DNA of 64,000 nt. It comes from JAGNXB01 sp964471595. GTDB lineage: Bacteria; Bacteroidota; Bacteroidia; Chitinophagales; Saprospiraceae. The position numbers and the translations under genes are program-made. The stretch lies in contig CAYYGN010000007.1 in assembly GCA_964471595.1 (NCBI GenBank), positions 36,650 to 100,649 of the forward strand, written 5' to 3'. Of this stretch, positions 28,994 through 37,530 are shown one piece after another. Position 1 is the first letter of the stretch. The number at the start of each line of letters is the position of its first letter. The notes beneath the pieces were generated by a model. It had not been told where the DNA came from and ran no database searches. It was given only the letters and a program-made list of their open reading frames with translations.

Positions 28994-30757
28994 ATGAAAA
29001 AATTATTACTACTTTCTTCATTTATTTTCGTGTTAAGCACAGTTCATGCGCAAAAACACGACAATATTTGGTTGACAGGTTATGCAAGCTTTAGTGGTGA
29101 TGCGGGATATGGTATCACAATCTTTGAATTTTTCGAAGATTCTTTAAGTTTAACAAGAGATGATTTTCCAATGGGATTTGATCGTACTCATGGTGTTATG
29201 TGTGATTCATCAGGAAAGTTGCTATTTTACTCCAACGGAATGTATTTAGCAAATATTACACATGACACCATGCTCTACGGGAGCGGAATTAATCCCGGAT
29301 TCTGGCACAACGAATGGCTTGCAATCCCGAGTACGGGATATCGTATACGTGATGGAATGATCATTGTGCCGGATTTGAAACAATCGAATTATTATAAATT
29401 ATTTCATGTGTGTTTGCCTGAGTTTAATGGAGGTCTTCCCTTACAGTTACTCACAACTACAGTGGATATGAACGGGGATAATGGCTTGGGTGCTGTGATC
29501 GAGAAAAATAGCATTGTTTTCCAGGAGTCAGGTATGAGTTTGAATCAGACACATTTCGATGCTGTCCGTCATGCCAATGGCCGGGATTGGTGGCTGGTCA
29601 ATATTTTATATGATAGCCGGGAGTTGCTTCTGCACCTTTATACACCGGACTCAATTTATCGATTTTATACTCAGACTATTTTGCCATATAGTAAGGCCGG
29701 CGTCGGAGAATGTCAATTCAGCCCAGATGGTTCCAAATTGGCTATTACTGATACACGAGGAAAATCACCAGGAGTCTATGAACATTCAATCCACTTCTAT
29801 ACTTTTGACCGATGCTCCGGTCAGTACATACCTATGTTTCATGACTTTGCTACAGATACCATAATTTTTAACAATGGAGTTGTATTTTCACCATTGGGTA
29901 AGTATTTGTATCAGACCTATGAACATTATATTTTTCGATATGATACGGAAGCGGCTGACATCTTGGCCACAAAAGATACCATCGCCATATGGGATGGTTA
30001 TATTTGGTACCCGTGGGAAGGTTCCCCAAAGTTCAGAACTACATTTGGCATGGGTGAGCTCGGGCCGGATGGCAATATCTATGTAATGAGTGCTTCCGCT
30101 TCGCCTTTTATCCACAAGATCACACATCCCGATGATCCCTCCAAGTCAGAAGTGATCCAGCGTATCCCCATCCCTACAGCCAATGCCTGGACCGTTCCCA
30201 ACTATCCCAACTACCGCCTTGGAGCCTTGGAGGGAAGTCCCTGTGCAGAAATGTTCGGTCCACCAACAGCATTTTTCGATTTTGATACAGAGGCATTGGA
30301 TGTCACCTTTGGTGATCTTTCGACAGGAGTACCACTAACTTGGTTATGGGATTTTGGTGATGGGACAACCTCCCAAGAGCAACATCCACAACATACCTAT
30401 GCAAATGATGGAACGTATACTACTTGCCTTACCGTGACAAATATCTATGGTAGTGCTACTTATTGTAGTGATGTGATGGTGATGACGAGTTCTGTCAATG
30501 GTCCGGATGCCAAAAACGGTGGAATCATGCTCATTCCCAACCCCGCTACTGACCGGCTTACAGTTGGATTGCCCGGGGACCAACCTGATGGGAACATCTT
30601 TATCACCCATATTTCCGGGACTCAGGCACTGACGCAGCGAGTTTCAGGAAGCACTGTGGAAATATCGGTAGCCCATCTTCCGGCTGGGATGTATATCCTA
30701 GCCTGGAAACCAGCATCTGGCAATGCTCACAGTTTATTGCTGTCCATCCAGCGGTAG
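28994..30757 (+). CDS. Secreted propeller-like/PKD protein with type A T9SS sorting domain (paralogue 1)
   Basis: 587 residues with a clear signal peptide (MKKLLLLSSFIFVLSTVHAQ). The body (about 20-415) looks like a beta-propeller/quinoprotein-like fold, with repeated phrases such as CQFSPDGSKLAITD and GELGPDGNIYVMSA. A PKD domain (about 421-500; WLWDFGDGTTSQEQHPQHTYA) and a PNPATDRLTVGLPGD-type sorting domain (510-587) follow. The sorting domain is nearly the same as that of the preceding gene, while the body is paralogous to the following gene and contains two DNA blocks identical to it. It is AT-rich like its neighbours. Exported to the surface or medium; biochemical role unknown. Confidence 0.85.
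   Translation: MKKLLLLSSFIFVLSTVHAQKHDNIWLTGYASFSGDAGYGITIFEFFEDSLSLTRDDFPMGFDRTHGVMCDSSGKLLFYSNGMYLANITHDTMLYGSGINPGFWHNEWLAIPSTGYRIRDGMIIVPDLKQSNYYKLFHVCLPEFNGGLPLQLLTTTVDMNGDNGLGAVIEKNSIVFQESGMSLNQTHFDAVRHANGRDWWLVNILYDSRELLLHLYTPDSIYRFYTQTILPYSKAGVGECQFSPDGSKLAITDTRGKSPGVYEHSIHFYTFDRCSGQYIPMFHDFATDTIIFNNGVVFSPLGKYLYQTYEHYIFRYDTEAADILATKDTIAIWDGYIWYPWEGSPKFRTTFGMGELGPDGNIYVMSASASPFIHKITHPDDPSKSEVIQRIPIPTANAWTVPNYPNYRLGALEGSPCAEMFGPPTAFFDFDTEALDVTFGDLSTGVPLTWLWDFGDGTTSQEQHPQHTYANDGTYTTCLTVTNIYGSATYCSDVMVMTSSVNGPDAKNGGIMLIPNPATDRLTVGLPGDQPDGNIFITHISGTQALTQRVSGSTVEISVAHLPAGMYILAWKPASGNAHSLLLSIQR
29342..29598 (+). repeat. 257-bp block identical to 31170-31426
   Basis: Base-for-base identical by reading, although the sequence on either side of both copies is clearly diverged, including at silent positions. 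Encodes RIRDGMIIVPDLKQSNYYKL onward, up to GRDWWLV. Confidence 0.9.
30086..30226 (+). repeat. 141-bp block identical to 31914-32054
   Basis: A second perfectly identical stretch shared by the two paralogues, encoding MSASASPFIHKITHPDDPSK and onward to YPNYRLGA. It ends sharply just before the PKD domain. Confidence 0.9.
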
Positions 30758-30767
30758 ACCATATCTT

Positions 30768-30807
30768 ATGTCTGCTATCCGAAATCCGGATGGCAGGCAT
30801 AATTTTT
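30768..30807 (+). terminator. Rho-independent terminator, duplicated copy 2
   Basis: A 14-bp stem with two G-U pairs (30768-30781 with 30787-30800) and then AATTTTT. It is homologous to the hairpin at 28940, with compensating or wobble changes that keep the stem. Confidence 0.82.
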
Positions 30808-30821
30808 GGATAAAGACTTAT

Positions 30822-32576
30822 ATGAAAAAGTTAATACTACTATTTTCAGTCTTTTTTGTGTTCAGTACAGTTCATGCGCAAAAGCACGACAACATCTGGA
30901 TGTCCGGGTACCAAAGCTTTACCAATAATCCAATTCTCGGAATAACCGTCTATGACTTCTCAGGAGATTCATTGCAATTCCACAGAGAAGACAGGAAAAT
31001 GAATTTCGTCCAAACACATGGGGTGATGTGTGATTCCACCGGAAAATTGCTCTTTTATAGCAACGGCATGTTTATTGCCAATATTACTCACGACACGATG
31101 CTCAATGGCAGTGGCATCAACCCGGGATTTTGGCATGACGAATGGTTGTTATATACCGATCATGGTTACCGTATACGTGATGGAATGATCATTGTGCCGG
31201 ATTTGAAACAATCGAATTATTATAAATTATTTCATGTGTGTTTGCCTGAGTTTAATGGAGGTCTTCCCTTACAGTTACTCACAACTACAGTGGATATGAA
31301 CGGGGATAATGGCTTGGGTGCTGTGATCGAGAAAAATAGCATTGTTTTCCAGGAGTCAGGTATGAGTTTGAATCAGACACATTTCGATGCTGTCCGTCAT
31401 GCCAATGGCCGGGATTGGTGGCTGGTAAATATGATTTATGATTCGAAGGAATTACTGTTGCACCTGTATACCCCTGACTCCATATTCAGGAAACATACAC
31501 AAGTACTGGTGCCACACAGTAAAGGTGGAGTAGGGGAGCTTCAGTTCTCGCCCGATGGGTCCATGTTAGCCATTACCGAGGTAAGGATTATTTCAACGGC
31601 CAAGGCTGGGCATAGTCTGCATTTATATGCGTTTGACCGCTGTAGTGGTGAATTTGCGCCGATCGTTGATTCTTATGTAGAGGATACCATTATTTTCAAC
31701 AATGGGGTGATATTTTCGCCCTCAGGCAGGTATCTGTATCAAACCTATGATTTATTTGTGTTTCGTTATGATCTCGAAGCTGGCGACATCTTGGGGTCCA
31801 AGGATACCATAGCCACATGGGATGGTTATACCTGGTATCCCTGGGAGGGGTCTCCTAAGTTTCATACCTGGTTTGGATATGGCGAACTGGGACCCGATGG
31901 GAATATATATATCATGAGTGCTTCCGCTTCGCCTTTTATCCACAAGATCACACATCCCGATGATCCCTCCAAGTCAGAAGTGATCCAGCGTATCCCCATC
32001 CCTACAGCCAATGCCTGGACCGTTCCCAACTATCCCAACTACCGCCTTGGAGCCATGGAGGGTAGTCCCTGTGCCCAAATGTTAGGGCCGCCTATGGCGC
32101 TGTTTCAGTATGAGGCCGAGTCGCTTGATGTCGATTTCGAGGATTTTTCGGCGGGCGTGCCGCTGCAATGGCGCTGGGACTTTGGCGATGGCGACACTTC
32201 AGAACTGCAACATCCCCAACATACCTACGCCATCAGTGGCACCTATACCATATGCCTCACCGCCTCCAACATTTACGGCAGTGACACGCAGTGTCAGGAA
32301 GTCAAAGTGGAGACGACCGGGCTCCAGGGCTCCGGTGTCCGGCCCCAGGGGTTTGCCATACAGCCCAACCCCGCCCGGGGTGAGGTGCAGATCCGCTGGG
32401 AGGGCGCACAGGGACAGGTGACGTTGCTGGATGCCGGCGGCCGGGTGGTGGCACAGATGGCCATGCGTGATGGGCTTGCTACTCCGTCCCTGCAGCATCT
32501 GCCCGCCGGCGTCTACACGGTGCGGGTGACGCTGGACGACGGCCGTGTCCATTCCGAAACGTTGATGGTGCAATAA
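30822..32576 (+). CDS. Secreted propeller-like/PKD protein with type A T9SS sorting domain (paralogue 2, mosaic)
   Basis: 584 residues from the ATG at 30822, which gives the signal peptide MKKLILLFSVFFVFSTVHAQ; the frame upstream of this runs through the previous gene's end and terminator. The body is paralogous to the preceding protein. The last 490 bp (from about 32090) abruptly become GC-rich and encode a PKD domain (about 421-497; RWDFGDGDTSELQHPQHTYA) and an unrelated sorting domain (508-584; FAIQPNPARGEVQIRW). The 3' end therefore looks swapped in from a core-type gene. Exported through T9SS by family inference; function unknown. Confidence 0.85.
   Translation: MKKLILLFSVFFVFSTVHAQKHDNIWMSGYQSFTNNPILGITVYDFSGDSLQFHREDRKMNFVQTHGVMCDSTGKLLFYSNGMFIANITHDTMLNGSGINPGFWHDEWLLYTDHGYRIRDGMIIVPDLKQSNYYKLFHVCLPEFNGGLPLQLLTTTVDMNGDNGLGAVIEKNSIVFQESGMSLNQTHFDAVRHANGRDWWLVNMIYDSKELLLHLYTPDSIFRKHTQVLVPHSKGGVGELQFSPDGSMLAITEVRIISTAKAGHSLHLYAFDRCSGEFAPIVDSYVEDTIIFNNGVIFSPSGRYLYQTYDLFVFRYDLEAGDILGSKDTIATWDGYTWYPWEGSPKFHTWFGYGELGPDGNIYIMSASASPFIHKITHPDDPSKSEVIQRIPIPTANAWTVPNYPNYRLGAMEGSPCAQMLGPPMALFQYEAESLDVDFEDFSAGVPLQWRWDFGDGDTSELQHPQHTYAISGTYTICLTASNIYGSDTQCQEVKVETTGLQGSGVRPQGFAIQPNPARGEVQIRWEGAQGQVTLLDAGGRVVAQMAMRDGLATPSLQHLPAGVYTVRVTLDDGRVHSETLMVQ
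31170..31426 (+). repeat. 257-bp block identical to 29342-29598
   Basis: Partner copy of the block in the preceding paralogue; identity begins and ends abruptly. Confidence 0.9.
31914..32054 (+). repeat. 141-bp block identical to 30086-30226
   Basis: Partner copy of the second identical block. The GC-rich mosaic 3' end of the gene begins about 40 nt after it. Confidence 0.9.
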
Positions 32577-33305
32577 CCGGCATAACAGCTGTCTACATCA
32601 TAGGTATCCCAAGAACTATGATCATTTTCCCGTCAGAGGCATATCAAATTGCTGAAGGATCAAATCTGACCTTCCAACCCGTCACCGTACAGCTCGGCCC
32701 CGGCAACAAAGGGGTCGCCCAATCAGGCGAAAGATCAAAACATCGGCACGTTTACCATGCCTTGGTGGCTTGGTAGAAGGAAATTAACACCTTGGAAGCC
32801 AGGTAACCGAAAAGACAACAAACCGTCCCCGTACATCTCGCCCCGGCGTATTAATGGCCGACCGACAAGTAGGCAGGCCGAAACTTGCCGTTACACGCTT
32901 TAGCATGTCCTCGGCGGTACCAACAGCATGACATGACGGCGGCCGTGAAGCGGCAATAGCCCTCCGTAATTCAAATCATTCAGTAATAATGTGTCCGATA
33001 TTAGAGACAAAGCTTGACCTGGAAAGACTTCCCTTATCCTCACATGGGAAGTCAACCATGCTTCATTACCCCCCTACCACAAATAACGGCAACATGCCGA
33101 ATTGAAATGGGAATGTGTTTTCAAGTCAGGGTATTAAAAAGGAGGCAAACCGACCCTGGATCTGAAGAGTGAAATCGCTCAGTGATATGAGTCCCAATAA
33201 CGATCCAGAGAACTATCGACTGTTAAAACTTTGTCGACATACGGTGCTCCGGAACAGCAGGAATCCCATGTGTTCGTCATATACGCGGCCGATGCCGGCG
33301 CTCGG
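32577..33305. other. Gene-free stretch at the right of the island
   Basis: About 730 bp with no credible coding frame on either strand. It holds two imperfect copies of a 27-29-nt motif (32676-32704 and 32821-32847, sharing GTACA/T-CTC-GCCCCGGC) and the right copy of the 62-bp repeat (32996-33057). The composition is mixed, as if made of several insertion remnants. No terminator was recognised right after the preceding gene. Confidence 0.6.
32996..33057 (+). repeat. 62-bp island-flanking repeat, right copy
   Basis: Matches 23324-23385 with 9 mismatches and no gaps by eye. This copy contains a perfect inverted repeat, GACTTCCC (33026-33033) with GGGAAGTC (33046-33053), around a 12-nt loop. 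Confidence 0.8.
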
Positions 33306-34025
33306 CTACAACCGCTGCCGGTCAATGATCTTCTGGACTTCTTCGCGGTAATTCTTGCCGATCGGCAATAGCTTGGATTGGTTCTTGACGATCACTTCGA
33401 TCATGGCACCATCCAGCGCCTGGATTTTGTCGAGGTTGACGATGTAGGAACGATGGATCCGCTGGAACAGATTGGATGGCAGCTTTTCTTCCAGACTTTT
33501 CATCGTCTGAAGGGTAATCACCCGGTCCTGCTCGAGCCGGATGATCACATAGTCCTTCAATCCTTCGATATATACGATGTCGTCGAAATTGACCTTGACC
33601 AGTTTCTTGTCCGCCTTGACGAACATGAAGTCGGCCTCTTCGGGGTTTGCGGCCGGCTGTTTCAGCCTCAGCATCTCTCTGGCTTTGTTGACCGCTTTGA
33701 GGAACCGGTCAAAGGGAATGGGTTTCAGCAGATAATCGACAACGTTGAGTTCAAACCCCTCCAATGCGTATTCGCTGAAGGCCGTCGTAATGATGGTGAG
33801 GGGAGGCTGGGTCAACGACTTGAGCCATTCCAATCCGCTGATCTGGGGCATCTGGATGTCCAGAAAGACCAAATCGGCCTGACCCGCCGACAGTGCGGAT
33901 TGAGCCTCAAGGGCATTGCTGCAGGTGGCGACGATCTCGAGGTCGGGTATGCGTTCGGCATACCCCGAAAGAATCTCCAGAGCAAGAGGTTCATCATCGA
34001 CCAGGATGGCTTTGATCTTGGACAT
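33306..34025 (-). CDS. LytTR-family response regulator
   Basis: 239 residues. The receiver domain (about 4-117) has the acidic pocket VDDE, phospho-acceptor D56 in LVFLDIQMP and K100 in LLKPI. A LytTR DNA-binding domain (about 140-238) includes DIVYIEGLKDYV, FQRIHRSYIVNL and LPIGKNY. It is phosphorylated by a LytS-type kinase and binds promoter DNA. The kinase gene ends 10 nt upstream, so the two form an operon. The target genes cannot be read from the window, although the accessory island ends just downstream. Confidence 0.93.
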   Translation of the reverse strand: MSKIKAILVDDEPLALEILSGYAERIPDLEIVATCSNALEAQSALSAGQADLVFLDIQMPQISGLEWLKSLTQPPLTIITTAFSEYALEGFELNVVDYLLKPIPFDRFLKAVNKAREMLRLKQPAANPEEADFMFVKADKKLVKVNFDDIVYIEGLKDYVIIRLEQDRVITLQTMKSLEEKLPSNLFQRIHRSYIVNLDKIQALDGAMIEVIVKNQSKLLPIGKNYREEVQKIIDRQRL

Positions 34026-34035
34026 GGGCAGTCAA

Positions 34036-35061
34036 TTAAGTGGTGGGTGGGAGTTTGAGTTGGAGGTTGACCCTGAAGGTAAGGGGTTCGTTTTCAATCT
34101 GGAGGTCGTAGGCATTGGGATAAATGAGATCCAGTCGTTTGCGCACATTGTTGAGCCCGATACCGCCAAATCTGGCGGCTTCGGGATGGGGGAGCTGGGC
34201 CGGCTTGCTGTTGGTAATGGAAAAATGAATCTCGTCCGGCTCGATCATCAGAACAACTTCCACAAATCCTTTGTCCATGCTTCTCGCCAGCCCGTGTTTG
34301 AAACTGTTTTCGAGGAAAGGGATGAACAGGAGGGGGGCGACACGCATTTCGCCCGGGTCACCCTGGACATGCAGGAGGACATCCGCCTTTTCGCCGTGCC
34401 TCAATTTTTCAAGCTCCAGGTAGTTTTCCATGTAAGTAATCTCCCGTTGGAGGGGCACCCATTTTTCGTTGCATTCATACAGCATGTACCGCATCATGTC
34501 CGCCAACCGAAGGACAATCTCCGGGGCGAGGTCCGATTTGCGGATGGTCAGGGCATACAGGCTGTTGAGGGTGTTGAAAAGGAAATGGGGATTGATTTGG
34601 GATTTGAGGAAGCGCAGTTCGGACTGCATGGTCTCCGTGCGAATCTTGCGGCTGTCCCGTTCGGCTCTTACCCAATCCGAAATGATCTTGAAGATGGCAA
34701 ATGCTCCGGTAATGAGGAAATTGAGCAGGTAATACCCTGTTTGATGGCGCACCACCTGGGCCTGTAGCTCGGGAAATCCCTGGAACCGCCAATAAAATAC
34801 ATTGACCATCACGGGAGTTAGGATGATCACCAGGGCCAACAGACTGATCCCGTACAACAGCAATTTCCGCTCGTTGAGAAATCTCGGAATGAGGAAATAG
34901 ATGTTGCCGTACACCAATACGAGATAAAACAGAATCCGGATCAGCTCATTGCCGGCCGCAAATCCGAAGTCCATTTGGTTGAAACGGATCTCCAGCCAGG
35001 TCAGGGAGGCCCAGATCAGTGACCAAAAAAAGAGGTGGATCCAAAATCGGCGTTTGAACAT
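34036..35061 (-). CDS. LytS-type sensor histidine kinase (His_kinase family)
   Basis: 341 residues from the ATG at 35061 (MFKRRFWIHLFFW). In-frame starts at 35112 and 35160 add a basic, unconserved leader and are less likely. Four membrane segments occupy about 5-130, followed by a short linker and the His_kinase domain with QINPHFLFNTLN (phospho-acceptor H159), then a HATPase region with LLFIPFLENSFKHG and FGGIGLNNVRKRL. The protein senses an unknown signal at the inner membrane and passes phosphate to the LytTR regulator encoded just downstream. Confidence 0.9.
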   Translation of the reverse strand: MFKRRFWIHLFFWSLIWASLTWLEIRFNQMDFGFAAGNELIRILFYLVLVYGNIYFLIPRFLNERKLLLYGISLLALVIILTPVMVNVFYWRFQGFPELQAQVVRHQTGYYLLNFLITGAFAIFKIISDWVRAERDSRKIRTETMQSELRFLKSQINPHFLFNTLNSLYALTIRKSDLAPEIVLRLADMMRYMLYECNEKWVPLQREITYMENYLELEKLRHGEKADVLLHVQGDPGEMRVAPLLFIPFLENSFKHGLARSMDKGFVEVVLMIEPDEIHFSITNSKPAQLPHPEAARFGGIGLNNVRKRLDLIYPNAYDLQIENEPLTFRVNLQLKLPPTT

Positions 35062-35334
35062 GTTGGCCTGTTGCAGCCCTCTCCCTCCCTGTCGGCCTTT
35101 CCGCCGGTCCATACGTCCGATGGATGGTCTGGCGGCCAGGTGAATCATTGTTCCTGCCACGAGCAGAAGATTCGGGCCAGGCCTGGACCATCCTCCGTCC
35201 TTATCCGGAGGGAGTGGAGAAGTTCCCTAAAGGTAGAAAAGCCCGGGAAAGCTTTTGTCGCAAGTACGACCATCGGGGCATTCCCATCGACCAGAATCAC
35301 CTGACAACGGACCATCAACGTCTGGCCGGTGTGC

Positions 35335-35342
35335 TACCTTTG
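35335..35342 (+). promoter_or_regulatory. Candidate -7 element (TACCTTTG) for folE
   Basis: Perfect TAnnTTTG match 61 nt before the folE start, in the divergent region between the kinase gene and folE. No clear -33 TTTG partner. Confidence 0.4.
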
Positions 35343-35403
35343 TCCGGAATGGTATCGCGCAGGAGGGGATTCCATCCAAAGGCGGACCACTAAATCAAGG
35401 ATC

Positions 35404-36000
35404 ATGCACGACCAAGGGCACCCGGGACAGGACCGCCCGGAATGGAAGGAGTTGGCTGCCCAATTCAATGCCATTCTGCAGGGAGTGGGGGAGGACCCCC
35501 GGCGGGAAGGACTGCTCAAGACGCCCGAACGGGCTGCCAAGGCCTGGCATTTCCTTACCCAGGGCTATCGCCAGGACCCGATGGCGGTCATGCGCTCGGC
35601 CGTTTTCACGGAAGCGTACAGTGAAATGGTCCTCGTCAAGGACATCGAAATCTATTCCATGTGCGAGCACCATCTGTTGCCTTTTTTCGGCAAGGCGCAT
35701 ATTGCCTATATCCCTGACGGAAGGATTGTGGGGCTCTCCAAACTGCCCCGGGTCGTGGACATCTATGCCCGTCGGCTGCAGGTGCAGGAGCGGCTTACCG
35801 TCGAGATCCTTGATTGCGTGCAGGAGGCCCTCCGGCCTCTGGGCGCGGCTGTAGTGATCGAGGCCCAGCACATGTGCATGATGATGCGCGGCGTGGAAAA
35901 GCAAAATTCCTCCACTACCACCTCGGCCTTTACGGGTGAATTCAGGCAGGAAAGCACCCGCATGGAATTCCTTGATCTCATCCGCAAGTCGATCCGGTAA
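35404..36000 (+). CDS. folE: GTP cyclohydrolase I
   Basis: 198 residues from the ATG at 35404; the in-frame extension to 35329 covers the promoter element and has no family match. Conserved motifs are GEDPRREGLLKTPERAAKAW, the zinc/active-site segment SMCEHHLLPFFGKAHIAYIP, VGLSKLPRVVDIYARRLQVQE, QHMCMMMRGVEK and SAFTGEF. The enzyme converts GTP to 7,8-dihydroneopterin triphosphate, the first step of folate synthesis. folP is encoded about 4 kb downstream, but other genes lie between, so this is not a folate operon. Confidence 0.96.
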   Translation: MHDQGHPGQDRPEWKELAAQFNAILQGVGEDPRREGLLKTPERAAKAWHFLTQGYRQDPMAVMRSAVFTEAYSEMVLVKDIEIYSMCEHHLLPFFGKAHIAYIPDGRIVGLSKLPRVVDIYARRLQVQERLTVEILDCVQEALRPLGAAVVIEAQHMCMMMRGVEKQNSSTTTSAFTGEFRQESTRMEFLDLIRKSIR

Positions 36001-36048
36001 GCCGGTATTGAATAAATCGGCAGATATTGCCGGACTCAAAAAAGCAGC

Positions 36049-36927
36049 ATGAAAGCCTATGTTTTTCCCGGGCAGGGCGCCCAATACCCAGGAATGGGCA
36101 AGGAATGGCATGACCAACGGCCCGAATCCCGCGAATGGTTTGCCAGAGCCAATGCCATCATGGGATTTGACCTGGCGGATGTCATGTTCAACGGCACGGA
36201 AGAGGACCTGAGACAGACACGGGTGACCCAACCGGCCATCTTTGTCCAATCCGTGATACCGGCCATACTGTTGGGCGATGATTTTCGTCCGGATGCCGTT
36301 GCCGGTCACAGCCTGGGCGAGTTTTCTGCGCTGACAGCGGCCGGTGCCCTTTCGTTTGAAGACGGCCTCGCCCTGGTCCGCGAGCGGGCCATGGCCATGC
36401 AGGAGGCATGCGAACGCGTGCCGGGTACCATGGCCGCCATCCTGGGTTTGGAGGACGAAGTCGTGGAAGAAGCATGTGCTGCCGTGAATGGTGTGGTGGT
36501 GCCGGCCAATTACAACGCGCCGGGGCAATTGGTCATCAGCGGCGCCACCCAAGCCGTAGAGGCCGCCATCGAACGATTGACGGCAGTAGGTGCCAAGCGG
36601 GCCGTCCTGCTGGCCGTAGGCGGCGCTTTCCACAGTCCGTTGATGGAACCGGCCCGTCAACGACTCGCCACTGCCATACAGGCCACCGGATTTCGTCAGC
36701 CCCGGTGTCCGGTTTATCAAAACGTCACGGGCCGTCCCGAAAAGGATCCGTCATCCATTCAAGCCAATTTGATTGCCCAACTCACTGCCCCGGTGCGGTG
36801 GACTCAATCCATCCGGCAAATGGTGGCCGACGGAGTCACCGAATTTGTGGAATCAGGAGGCAAAGGGGCCGTCTTGCGCGGATTGATCCGGAAGATTGAA
36901 CCTTCCGCCACCCTGTCAGCATTATAG
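36049..36927 (+). CDS. fabD: Malonyl-CoA:acyl carrier protein transacylase
   Basis: 292 residues, the normal FabD length. The FPGQGAQYPGMG opening, the GHSLGE nucleophile loop (S88) and the FHSPLM loop with catalytic H195 are all present, plus the ferredoxin-like small domain in between. It moves malonyl groups from CoA to ACP to feed fatty-acid elongation in the cytoplasm. It starts 48 nt after folE and 17 nt before yqgE, in the same direction, so the three may share a transcript. No fab neighbours are present. Confidence 0.95.
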   Translation: MKAYVFPGQGAQYPGMGKEWHDQRPESREWFARANAIMGFDLADVMFNGTEEDLRQTRVTQPAIFVQSVIPAILLGDDFRPDAVAGHSLGEFSALTAAGALSFEDGLALVRERAMAMQEACERVPGTMAAILGLEDEVVEEACAAVNGVVVPANYNAPGQLVISGATQAVEAAIERLTAVGAKRAVLLAVGGAFHSPLMEPARQRLATAIQATGFRQPRCPVYQNVTGRPEKDPSSIQANLIAQLTAPVRWTQSIRQMVADGVTEFVESGGKGAVLRGLIRKIEPSATLSAL

Positions 36928-36944
36928 TTCCAAAAAATCCGATT

Positions 36945-37517
36945 ATGGCCCGTTCATCCGGCCCGGTCATTCAGGTTGCCTCCGGCAGATTGCTGGTGGC
37001 CGAACCCTTCATGAGCGACCCCTATTTCAGCCGGGCGGTCGTACTGCTGTGCGAGCACGGCCAGGAGGGCTCTGTCGGATTCATCCTCAACAAGGAACTG
37101 GATATCCGGGTCAACGATCTCCTGAAGGATTTTCCGGTCTTTGATGCCCCGGTTTGGTACGGGGGGCCTGTCCAGACGGACACCATCCATTATGTCCACA
37201 ACATCGGCGAATTGTTGGAAGACAGCATGCCGGTGGCTCCCGGTATCCATTGGGGCGGCTCTTTCGAAAAACTCAAATTCCTCATTGACAACCACCTGGT
37301 CATGCCGGCCAATATCCGGTTTTTCGTAGGGTATGCGGGCTGGACAGATGGCCAGTTGGAAGATGAAATGAAAATCGGCTCCTGGATTCTGGGCGAGTCG
37401 GATGCCAATTATCTCTTCCGGGAACGCCCCGGCAATTTGTGGAAGCAGGTGTTGGAACACCAGGGAGGTACCAGTTCGGTAATCGCCCAAATGCCGGACG
37501 ACAATTACCTGAATTGA
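36945..37517 (+). CDS. YqgE/AlgH family protein
   Basis: 190 residues. The family's conserved series is present: GRLLVAEPFMSDPYFSRAVV, HGQEGSVGFILNK, WYGGPVQTDTIHYVH and FFVGYAGWTDGQLEDE. AlgH/YqgE proteins are widespread cytoplasmic proteins of unclear biochemical function, linked in some bacteria to regulation. It lies at the end of the folE-fabD run. A 14-bp palindrome (CCCTGATATCAGGG) after the stop, shared with the convergent peptidase gene's end, might act as a weak terminator. Confidence 0.93.
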   Translation: MARSSGPVIQVASGRLLVAEPFMSDPYFSRAVVLLCEHGQEGSVGFILNKELDIRVNDLLKDFPVFDAPVWYGGPVQTDTIHYVHNIGELLEDSMPVAPGIHWGGSFEKLKFLIDNHLVMPANIRFFVGYAGWTDGQLEDEMKIGSWILGESDANYLFRERPGNLWKQVLEHQGGTSSVIAQMPDDNYLN

Positions 37518-37530
37518 TCAGGCCCTGATA

